In this document: positions 55,661-64,000 of the stretch, in pieces
How positions within the stretch are numbered: position 1 is the first letter of the stretch
Layout: each line of letters opens with the position of its first letter
Assembly (NCBI GenBank): GCA_905221605.1
Contig: CAJNDS010002135.1
Coordinates: 935,001-999,000 of the forward strand
DNA from: Symbiodinium natans
Lineage: Eukaryota; Sar; Dinophyceae; Suessiales; Symbiodiniaceae
Direction: 5' to 3'
DNA: 64,000 bases
Notes under the pieces: generated by a model
Told to the model about the DNA's origin: nothing
Database searches by the model: none
What the model saw: only the letters and a program-made list of their open reading frames with translations
Translations under genes and position numbers: made by a program

Positions 55661-56131
55661 GTAGGGAGGACTTGTAGGGGAGGTGTGGTGGTTTTGGCTG
55701 CCAGGGCCTGGGCCTTCGTTCGAGTTTGAAGCCCGGTGGCGTGCTTTCCCTGCATGCCCCCCAACTTATCCCTGAGAACCCCACTTGAAGGTTTCGGGTA
55801 CTTATCGCCTCAATTATTTATACAAATCCTCCAAGTAGGTCATAAGTAGACTTTGTAATTGGGTTATAAGTACCCATAAGCCTCCAACCCTAAAACGTGC
55901 CCTAACTCCCTCGAGACCCAGGGAATATCCCTGAACCCCTACTCACGCGAAGACCCCAAGACCCCCAAAGCTCCAAACCCTGCCCCCTCTCAACCCCAAA
56001 GCCCCTAAATCCGCCCTATAGATATAAGTCACAAAACCCCACCAAGCCCTAAACCCTAAACCCTAAACCCTAAACCCAAAACGCGTGAAAAGGTCGAAGA
56101 CCAACCCCCTTTATTATTGGTTAGGCGTGTT

Positions 56132-56275
56132 GGGTTAAGGGTTGTAGTTTTTGGCTGTAGGGTTTCGCGCTTTAGGGGGATGAGGGTTTCAGGGTCTATC
56201 TCATGGGTTAAGGGTTGTAGTTTTTGGCTGTAGGGTTTCGTGCTTTAGGGGGTTTAGGGTTTCAGGCTCTATTTC
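56132..56275 (+). repeat. Tandem duplication, about 74 bp
   Basis: Two copies of a segment containing GTTGTAGTTTTTGGCTGTAG, differing at a few bases. Confidence 0.85.
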
Positions 56276-56431
56276 AGGGGTTTAGGGTTTCGGGTCTGAG
56301 GTTTTTTGGGCGCTAGGGCGAGGGCGACCGTAAACCCCACTCAACTTCTCAGCCGAGGCTACGAGACGCAGCCCATCACGACTCAGAAGGACCTGGAGTT
56401 TCACATGGGGTTTAGGGTTTAGGGCTTAGGG

Positions 56432-56692
56432 TTGCGGGCTCAAGGTTTACACGGCTTAGGGCGGTTGAGGTTTGATCAACATCACAGGGTGTACGGTTCA
56501 GTCAAGAGGGATATAGCTCTATCTATAGACACAGAAGGTAAATCGCATGATTTCTTCATGATGATATTGTTGAATCCTCACAAGTCGCCAATCTTGGGCC
56601 TGCGGCTGCACCGTTTTGATTTCTATAGTGGCGTTCAGAAGCGACCCAGACCCCCACACCCTGTGGGGGTTTGCAGGCTGAGTCTAGGGTAG
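56432..56692 (+). CDS. Uncharacterised coding-like segment, VKRDIALSIDTE
   Basis: 86 open codons containing GSVKRDIALSIDTEGKSHDF. A GTAAAT after ACAGAAG (about 56540) could be a donor. Follows TTTAGGG repeats. No family recognised. Confidence 0.3.
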   Translation: MRAQGLHGLGRLRFDQHHRVYGSVKRDIALSIDTEGKSHDFFMMILLNPHKSPILGLRLHRFDFYSGVQKRPRPPHPVGVCRLSLG

Positions 56693-57836
56693 CGGGCCAG
56701 GTCCAGAGTTTAGGTTTTCGGGCCCTTTGAAGCCCCAACCCCTGGTTATCTTACCAGTCTCTCCCAAGCCCGAAGCCCCAATCGCAAATAGCAACTCCAA
56801 CTTTGCACCCTGGAAAGTGAACGTCAGAACTTCTGGCCTGTCGATCCCTTCTTCTTAGCTTAATGAACATACGATCCTCCTCTACTTACCCTAAGCTCCC
56901 GTCTGGGGGTATCTCACATTATGTTCCGTCTAAATAACCCAAAACCCTAAGCCTAAACCCTATCATGGTAGCTAAACCTGAAGTCCTTCGGAAGCCGGAA
57001 GAATGGTCCTACTGAGCCACGGACCAGGATGTTGCTTCGGCCCTGAAGCAGCTTGCTTCTGCAAGGCCAGTGGTGCTTAAGGACAGCCAACCAGGTTTGC
57101 GTGGCGTTGGGAGTTGGGGGATCTTGCTCGTTGCTTTACCAGGAACTTTTTCGGGGGTTTGAAGCCCTAAACCCGAAACCCTAAACCCTAAACCCGTCAG
57201 AGGCTTAGGAGGCTGAAGCAGCTTAAGATGCTTAAGAGGCTTAAGAGGCTGAAGTCAGCGAGAGTAAATCTCAGACCCTGTACCCCAAACCCCAAACCCT
57301 AAACCCTAAACCCCAAACCCTAAACCCCAAACCCTAAACCCTAAAGCCTAAAGCCCTAAACAGACCCGAAATCTTCGAAAGCTGCCGGGATCCAAGGTTT
57401 GAACCATGGGCCCTTAGTATGGTCCCTTACCCTTGTTTATACCCTAAATCCTAAACCCTAAACCCTAAACCCTAAACCCTAAACCCTAAACTTCCCTAAA
57501 CCCTAAACCCTAAACCTGTTTATAGGATCCGAAGTATGGTCCCTTAATTTATAAAGTATATAAGGGTTGTTTCATAGGGTCCCCAAAGTAAGGGCCCATA
57601 CTTTGGAACCCTAGATTCAACGCTAAACCCTAAACCCTAGACCCGAGACCCGAGACCCGAGGCCCGAGACCCGAGACCCGAGACCCTAAGCCCCAAGCCC
57701 TAAGCCCTAAGCCTTAAACCCTAAACCCTAAACCCTAAACCCTAAACCCTTTAAACCCTTTAAACCCTTTAAACCCTAAACCCTAAACCCTAAACCCTAA
57801 ACCAAATTAAGGGCCCATACTTTGGAGCCTAGACAG

Positions 57837-57912
57837 GAGACTCTGGACTGTGGCTCCCGCCAGGGATGGACCTTCGAGGCTCTGGCCAAGGAGGCGCCGT
57901 GGGCGCTGCGGG
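57837..57912 (+). CDS. Exon of third gene, GWTFEALAKEAPWALR
   Basis: AG|G acceptor (AGACAG|G) after CCCTAAA; GT donor (CGGG|GTTCA) followed by a long TTTAGGG array. The frame begins ETLDCGSRQGWTFEALAKEA with strong third-position bias. No domain recognised. Confidence 0.55.
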
Positions 57913-57914
57913 GT

Positions 57915-58030
57915 TCAGGGTGGGTTTAGGGTTTAGGGTTTAGGGTTTAGGGTTTAGGGTTTAGGGTTTAGGGTTTAGGGTTTAGGGTTTAGGTTTTAGG
58001 GTTTAGGGTTTAGGGTTTTAGGGTTTTAGG
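57915..58030. repeat. (TTTAGGG)n array at intron 5' end
   Basis: Starts directly after the donor of exon 57837-57912. Confidence 0.95.
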
Positions 58031-58992
58031 GTTTTGGGTTTCGGGTTCTAGGGTTTAGGGTTTAGAGTTTTGGGGAGTGCTTAGCTTTATGGTTACGGAG
58101 GGATTCAGTGTTGAGGGTTTGTAGATTGGCCGTAAGCATGCTGAAGTTAACCGGCAGTCTTCGCAAGAGCAGCCACCAAAGCAGCTAGACATGAAACCTG
58201 AAACCCTGAGCCCCAAAACCTACAAGTTTAGGGGTTCAGGGTTTAGGGTGATATAAGTTCTTGGTCCTGACTTGGCCTTTTGTGTAGAATAGGATTCTTA
58301 CAGTACAGGATTCCGCCCCTCCAGGACCACCTCCATTTTCACCTTAAAGCCTGAACAACATATTTAGGGCTCTGGGTGCAGGCCCAGAACTACCCTAAAC
58401 CCTAAACCCTAAACCCCAAAATAGTTTAAGAATTGCCCCAAGACCCAAAGTCCCTAAACCCTTAAACCCTAGACCCTAAACCCTAAACCCCAAACCCCAA
58501 ACCCTAAACCCTAAACCCCAAACCCAGCAACCCCAAACCCTAAGCCCAAAAAGTCACAAAGATGTTGTTGCTTGCGGGGTTTAGGTGCGTGGGCCCAAAG
58601 TGCGGCTTAGGACGAAAGGGCCTAGGCATTCCATGGGTTCTGAAGTGTGGGGGTTTAGGGTTTAGGGTTTAGAGTTTAGGATTTAGGGTAATTATGGGGT
58701 TTTGAGCCCTTGAGTTGTATAGGGCAGAAAAGGGGTGTGGCCCAAGTAAGACCCTGTTTTGAAGCTACCCTCGGGGTGGGAGTTCTTCTGACACATGGCA
58801 TGCTTGCAAACCGTACCCGACAACCTTCACAAAGTTGCCTGATGTCGCACTTGTGGTTGATTCAGGGTTTAGGGTTTGGAGTTCAACAAACCCTAAACCC
58901 TAAACCCTAAACGCTAAACCCTACACCCTGCACCCTAAACCCTAACCCTCGACCCTAACCTGGAATGTCTGGCGTTGCGCAAACCTGGCAAG

Positions 58993-59034
58993 GCTTTCGC
59001 GGAGGACCTTGCCACTGGGCGTCGGTTACGCCGC
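58993..59034 (+). CDS. Exon of third gene, AFAEDLATGRRLRR, with duplicated donor
   Basis: AG|G acceptor (TGGCAAG|G); GA donor at 59035. The exon end and donor lie in a 35-bp segment (59026-59060) repeated at 59091-59125 across a 30-bp TTTAGGG array. CCCTAAA variants upstream. Confidence 0.55.
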
Positions 59035-59125
59035 GATAGGGCTGGTAGAATGTATAGGGCTAGGGTTTAGGGTTTAGGGTTTAGGGTTTATTACGCCGCG
59101 ATAGGGCTGGTAGAATGTATAGGGC
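59026..59125 (+). repeat. 35-bp duplication around a TTTAGGG array, at a splice donor
   Basis: Copies 59026-59060 and 59091-59125 are identical (starting TTACGCCGCGATAGGG) and flank 30 bases of TTTAGGG. Each copy has the exon end and GA donor of exon 58993-59034. Confidence 0.92.
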
Positions 59126-59714
59126 GTGGGACTCGTGGGTTTTAGCGTTCATAATGCTGAGTTCCTGGTACATAAACCCTCCTCAAAGGTTTAGGAAGCG
59201 TGGGGCGTGAAGGCTTGATGTATGCAGCACCTCCCCGGGAAAGGAGTGCAGAGTTTCCCAGCAGACGAGTTAAGCGTAGGGTTGAGGACCGGGTTTAGGG
59301 GCTTGAGGTCCTCTAAGTACTCCCTCCAGCTTCCAAAGCTCCCGATCTCAGGGTTTAGGGTTTAGGCCCTAAGTTTAGGGTGTAGGGTCAGTGTGAAAGT
59401 TGTGAGGAGTTCGTTGTTTAGGGTTGAGGGCTTCAAGGTTCCAGGGCCTGTTTCACTTGCAAGAAGCCCGATTAGAGCCAAGAGCCTGCAGGCCCCCAAA
59501 ACCCCATGAACACACTCTAAGCCCTGCATCCTAAACACCCTAAAGCCCACAAACCCCTGAAACCCCCTAAGCCTTAAGCCCTAAGCCCTAAACCCTAAAC
59601 CCTGAACCCTACACCCTAAACCCTAAACCCTAAACCCTAGGCCCTAGACCCTAAACCCTAAACCCTAAACCCCAGCCACACCTCCTTTGAAGCCTTCCCC
59701 CGCGCAAATCCCAG

Positions 59715-59759
59715 GTTCGCGTCGCGCCGGGAGCGCCACTCCGGGCGGTGGATGGCGAG
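59715..59759 (+). CDS. Exon of third gene, VRVAPGAPLRAVDGE
   Basis: AG|G acceptor (AATCCCAG|G) after CCCTAAA; donor GC (GGCGAG|GCCGG) before TTTAGGG. Phase 0 at both ends. Confidence 0.5.
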
Positions 59760-60239
59760 GCCGGGGTTGTTGAGATCTTGGGGTTTAGGGTTTAGGGTTT
59801 AGGATCTTGGGTCTTGGGTTTCGGGTTTGGGGTTTAGGGTCAGGGGGGGCTTTTAGGGGGTTTTGGGGGGGTCTTGGGGGAGTTGTGATTTTGTGTTGAG
59901 CAGGTTTCGAGCTTCCAAGTTGCCTTCTGGCAGTAGTAGAGTAGGTAACCTTTAACCCTTATAACTTATAATCCCAAAGGTTAACCTTTAATTCCCCCAG
60001 GTTACTGGACAACCAAGGAGGGTTTTAGGGTTTAGGCTTATATACGTACCTAAATTTTCCTCAGTTCCCTACTACAAGGCTTGTATTTCCTTCTTTTCGG
60101 GTTCAACTTCCCTTGTAAGCCTATCTAAACCAAGAAGGGCACCTTAAGGAGTTCCAGATGACTCTTGGGCCTAGAGTCCCTAAACCCTAAACCCTAAACC
60201 GCCTAAACCGCCTGAACCCTCAACCCTGAACCCATCGAG

Positions 60240-60266
60240 AACCAGTACGTGCAGATCTTCGTGCCA
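60240..60266 (+). CDS. Candidate micro-exon, NQYVQIFVP
   Basis: Acceptor CCCATCGAG|A; donor GTGCCA|GTATGG. 27 nt, G/C-ending codons. Confidence 0.35.
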
Positions 60267-60387
60267 GTATGGCTTTGAAGAACGAGGCGTGAGTTGCTCA
60301 CTTGTACAGAGTGCTGGGACATGACACAAGCACATGCCCACCGCACTGCGTTTCAGATCGACAGCGCAGCTCGCTTTTCTCTTTCAG

Positions 60388-60454
60388 GTTTCGCACCTGT
60401 GCGTGCTGAGTCATGATACGAGCTGGGACTTCCATTCTATGCCGGCAGGGGCAA
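60388..60454 (+). CDS. Exon of third gene, VSHLCVLSHDTSWDFHSMP
   Basis: Best pyrimidine tract in the window (GCTTTTCTCTTTCAG|G). GT donor after 60454 or near 60484. A second open frame crosses the same DNA. Confidence 0.45.
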
Positions 60455-60755
60455 GTTCTTCCCCTGAAGCGTGGGGGATCCAAGGTCGGCTTGACCCTAA
60501 ACCGCAAACCCTAAAGCCTAAGCCCCAAACCCTAAACCCTAAATGCTAAACCCCTAAAACCTAAACCCTAAAGCCTAAGCCCTAAGCCCTAAGCCCTAAG
60601 CCCTTAGCCCTTAGCCCTTAGCCCTTAGCCCTTAGCCCTTAAGCCCTAAGCCCTAAGCCCTAAACCCCAACCCATTTGAGCTGCGTTCTTTTTAGGCGCT
60701 TCTTGAAAGTTACTTTAGTACGGAAATCTATTTTGGCCTGAATGAGCTCCGCGCT

Positions 60756-60995
60756 GTGGCCGCGGAAGCTCGCGGAAGACAGTGCACAAGCTTCGGTTTC
60801 AACATCGACTGTCGTTCCGGAACTTCATGGAACACGTGCCTGAGACTACAAACGTACTGCGCGGAAGAAACTGTACGAATTCATGCGAAAATGGCTCCGC
60901 GGAAGCGTCCGCGGAAGGACGCTTTCAAAAAATGCCCGCGGAAGCTACCTTTCGAGGCGCGGAAGGTCCGCGGAAGGGTTCCGCGGAAGGAATTA
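60756..60995 (+). repeat. CGCGGAAG-rich cluster
   Basis: Nine copies of CGCGGAAG at irregular spacing. An open frame of 83 codons runs through it (RKRPRKDAFKKCPRK), but codon phase varies between copies. Confidence 0.8.
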
Positions 60996-61248
60996 GATTT
61001 CCATTGAAGACACCATCAAATAAAAACCATGGCTCATTTCTTGTTGTGGGCTGGCTTTGCTTTTATGAGTTCGGGTCTCCCTTTTCTTTCGTCTCTCTTA
61101 ACTCTTGTAGCCATTTCCTTTTCCCAAGGCCCAAGTAGCGATTTCATTTTTCCAATGCCTAGGTGATATTGACATTTGGGGGTTGCAAGTCACCCTAAAC
61201 CCTAAACCCTAAACCCTAAACCCTAAACCCTAGGCTTAATGCGCTTAG

Positions 61249-61329
61249 GATGTGAAGATTCGCTCCAGGCAGCAGCACCCGCCCGACTCTGGGAGTTCTG
61301 CCGTGGCTTGGTCTGAGCAGCTGACCCCG
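61249..61329 (+). CDS. Exon of third gene, GSSAVAWSEQLTP
   Basis: AG|G acceptor (GCGCTTAG|G) after a CCCTAAA array; GC donor (ACCCCG|GCGGG) before GGGGTTT/TTTAGGG repeats. 27 codons beginning DVKIRSRQQHPPDSG. Confidence 0.5.
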
Positions 61330-61344
61330 GCGGGGGGATTGCGC

Positions 61345-61455
61345 TTTCGGGTTTGGGGTTTGCGGTTTGGGGTTTAGGGTTTGGGGTTTAGGGTTTGGGG
61401 TTTAGGGTTTGGGGTTTAGGGTTTGGGGTTTAGGGTTTGGGTTTAGGCTTTAGGG
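61345..61455. repeat. TTTAGGG/TTTGGGG alternating array
   Basis: Dimer of the normal and the GGGGTTT unit repeated about seven times after exon 61249-61329. Confidence 0.9.
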
Positions 61456-61679
61456 TTTCGGGCTTGGGGCTTGGAACTTGGGGTCGACGCGGACTTGGGG
61501 AGTCAATCCGTTCCGTAGAAGTGATGGGGTTTGGGGTTTAGGGTTTAGGCTTGTGGGTTTGATTCGGTTTGATTGTCGAGGGCTAAGTTAAGGTTGCTGA
61601 TGTGTTCGGCTGTTCTTCATATAAAAAAATCAACAGGAGATCAAGTGATGCCTTTGCGTTTGTTTGAATCTAAGCAACG

Positions 61680-61877
61680 TTGAGCCACCCCTGGACAAAC
61701 CCTTTAAAGAGACATGTGCTAAAGCGTTCAATGACCGAATGGGACTGTATCTGTCCCGCAGAATTCAAAATTGCTTGGGCTCATCTTCCACATGGCATAT
61801 GGATCCGTCAATTCATGCGCCTGGAGCCCGCGTTTATGCTATGGAGGTCGCTTGAACAGTTGGGTGGTGGGGTTTAG
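61680..61877 (+). CDS. Uncharacterised coding-like segment
   Basis: Two overlapping frames are open, one containing VEPPLDKPFKETCAKAFNDR, the other FMRLEPAFMLWRSLEQLGGG. A possible acceptor is CTGTCCCGCAG. Followed by TTTAGGG repeats. Frame not fixed. Confidence 0.25.
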   Translation: MSHPWTNPLKRHVLKRSMTEWDCICPAEFKIAWAHLPHGIWIRQFMRLEPAFMLWRSLEQLGGGV

Positions 61878-64000
61878 GGTTTAGGGTTTAGGGTTTGGGG
61901 TTTGGGGTTTGGGGTTTGGGGTTTGGGGTTTGGGGTTTGGGGTTTAGGGAAAGTTCCTGAAGCTTCATCATTCGTAGACTCTAAACTTTCAATGAGACAC
62001 CTCTTGGTAGAGGAGAGCAGCTGTTGAACACGGTTGCCTAAATCCTAGGCACAAAACTCCAAACCTTCAAAGAACGGCTAGGGACAGTTAGGGTTAGGGT
62101 CAAGGGCTAAGGGTTTAGGAAAGGGAGCACCTTTGATTGATGGGCTATGGGAGAACTTAAGAGAGGCCGAAAGACGTTTCCGAAATGCGCTAAGGTTACT
62201 CCTTAATCACGTAGATTCTAGGCCTTCAACCTATTTCCGGGTTGTATAGAGCCAGGGGACTCCCAAATACATAACTCTCAAAGCTTATAAGCCCTAAGCG
62301 ACACGCTACCCGCTAGGACACTAGCCCGGAAACCACGATCACAGCCGTCGTAGTTTGCTTAGGCTATGCGGATGGGCGGCCACCGCCACATCACAGCTTC
62401 CTGACAGGCGTTGACATGTGCTGGTCGAGTTTTTTGAGGACTTGGGCTGTAATTAGCACGGATTTAGCCTTTAGGGTTCGTAGGGCGTGTGCCTGCACTG
62501 TTATGAGTGCCTAAGCCCTCAAAACATGTAGAATCATGGCCCTTTTGCGGCTTTTGGGCTACATTTTACATACTCTGGCAGTCCAGGTAGAACAAACATG
62601 CTGGCAATTTGGTATATACATTTATGTAGAGGCTCTTGTTGCCTAAAGATTACTCGTAGTTTGAACAGATTTTAAGGTTCTATTGGCCCGATACTTAACC
62701 CTCTACAACCACATTAACCCCTAGATATTTCAACAAGCTTTAGGGCACCTGAGCACCTGCAAACCATCCTTGCCCAAGGACTAAACGTCTCAACCCTGAA
62801 CATCCAACAAGCCCAACAAGCCCTGGCTCCATGTGCCTTGAAGGGAATACTTGGGCCTTAAAAGTACCTCCTATATAGGGACTTTGGGGCCCAAGTATAT
62901 AATAATGAGGTACATGGACCCTTAGGGAAGGTTCAGGGTTCAGGGCTGAGAAGTTGAACAAACGCCAGAATTTGGGGGTTTTGGGGCTTCGGGTCTGGGG
63001 CCAAGTTCCTGGCTTCCTGCCTGCAACCCTCAGGCCTGAAAGCCCGTAAGGGTGCTAAATAGGCGTAATCTCGGGGTAACTTCGGCCCCTAAGCCCCAAA
63101 CCCTAAACCCGAAACTCTCAGGTATATAAAGACAATAGAAGGGGTCCACAATGGCTGTTTAGGGTAATAGGTTTGAGGGTCCCTGGAAAAGTTTTCTTGG
63201 ATGTTCACTGGTACTTCTACAACCCCAATGATATCTGCACTTAAAAGCCCCCTAAGTCCTCCTAAGTAGGTTATAAGTACAGTTGGAATTAGGGGTAGAA
63301 GTACCCATGAACCTCCCAGCAGGGACCTTTCGAGTAGCCCCTATAGCTGTTGGTTGGCATAGTTCATTACACATCAGGGTTTAGGGTGTCGGGTTGAGGG
63401 TTGCCATTTTCTTTGGGGGGGGATGGGGGTTTAGGGTTTAGGGCTTACAGGGCTTACAGGGCTTAGAGCTTTGGGCTGGGGTTTTGGACAAAGGGTTGCG
63501 ACTTTGTTGGCCGGGGGAGCTCCTGTGAGTCACTATGCCCTAAAATCTAAAACTATGAGCCGCCCACAAGCCCTGACGCCTACAAGCTGTCCTGTGGCCG
63601 CCAGTCGACATGCCTTCGCATTGGCAGCTGGCAAACTGGAGGACGGCGCTTTTGCATGTGAATGCTGCAGTCTAGGATTTAGAGTGCATTCCAGGGATGA
63701 AGTTCTGGTTCCTTCGTCCTGGTTCCTTTTTTCGGGTTACGATCTAGTTTAAGGACAGTATCGTTCATAGAGTCGGGTCTCCATTTTTCCAGTAGCGTCG
63801 CATCTAGGCTAGGCATGTTCGGTTCATTTGGTTTCGTTTCGGTTCGGTGGCTTCTGCAGGAACTGATTGCGGGGTGCATCTTAGGGTTTAGGGCTCCGGC
63901 GTTTCCGGTTCGCCTCCGGGTCCTGGCTGGAAGTGTTCGCGCAGTTCGGTTCGCGGTTCGTGGTTCGGTTTTTTGTCTTTCTTGCTCACTAAACCCTACA

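Larger units (their letters stand above)
54947..57836 (+). other. Intergenic or intron region 54947-57836
   Basis: Family-A copy, TTTATAGGG array, a dispersed repeat at 55826-55890 (also at 63255-63325, core AAGTAGGTYATAAGTA), the 74-bp tandem duplication, CCCGAGA variants (57640-57680), and family-F pieces. Confidence 0.55.
61330..64000 (+). other. Right end of window
   Basis: Telomere-like blocks become sparser after 61950. Contains dispersed-repeat pieces (62800-62930, 63255-63325), short open frames without support (63471-63752), and a GGTTCG-rich stretch from 63820 to the end. Confidence 0.5.

Noticed and set aside
55341-55784. ORFs with NPI/FIG repeats (147 and 80 codons)
   Set aside because: Translations of the TTTATAGGG nonamer array, whose length is a multiple of three and so stays open by default.

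Overview
ORGANISM AND OVERALL PICTURE. The window looks like nuclear DNA of a dinoflagellate, most like Symbiodiniaceae/Suessiales (inferred from sequence only). The evidence is the Arabidopsis-type telomere heptamer TTTAGGG, a copia-like retroelement of dinoflagellate style, very short exons in very long introns, splice donors that are mostly GC or GA rather than GT, and acceptors that nearly all read AG|G. Hundreds of telomere-like heptamers are scattered over all 64 kb in both orientations. They are not a chromosome end: they sit inside introns.

LAYOUT. (1) 109-30723, plus strand: a gene of at least 23 short exons (1146 nt in total, phases agreeing at every junction) that ends in a parvulin-type peptidyl-prolyl isomerase domain. 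The domain is recognisable exon by exon from 9.37 kb to the stop at 30.72 kb; exons before 9.2 kb are more tentative. (2) 16940-26670, minus strand: a copia-type LTR retrotransposon of 9.7 kb inside the parvulin intron 16857-27401. Its 211-bp LTRs differ at one base and it was inserted into a TTTAGGG array. It has gag with CCCH and CCHC fingers, a protease, a cytosine-methyltransferase-like domain, integrase, RT/RNase H and a C-terminal extension with two membrane-like segments. (3) About 32.5-54.9 kb, plus strand: a second multi-exon gene whose pieces fit a GT34-type glycosyltransferase (D-A-D motif, E-Q-S-A and V-H-F-A-G-H segments). (4) 57.8-61.3 kb: exons of a third plus-strand gene I do not recognise. 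The remainder is intron or intergenic DNA made of telomere-like arrays, several families of short inverted-repeat elements, homopolymer tracts and isolated coding-like fragments.

MAIN OBSERVATION. For most exons the DNA just upstream is a (CCCTAAA)n array and the DNA just downstream is a (TTTAGGG)n array. Each intron therefore starts with the G-rich telomere strand and ends with the C-rich strand, so its two ends are complementary. In two places a 32- or 35-bp segment containing an exon end and its GA donor is duplicated on both sides of a telomere-like array, which looks like a footprint of array insertion. I know of no described intron class with these features.

LIMITS. Exon calls rest on hand translation, splice-site rules, codon third-position bias and family motifs. 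GC-rich DNA leaves several frames open, so exons outside the parvulin core and the best glycosyltransferase pieces are candidates.
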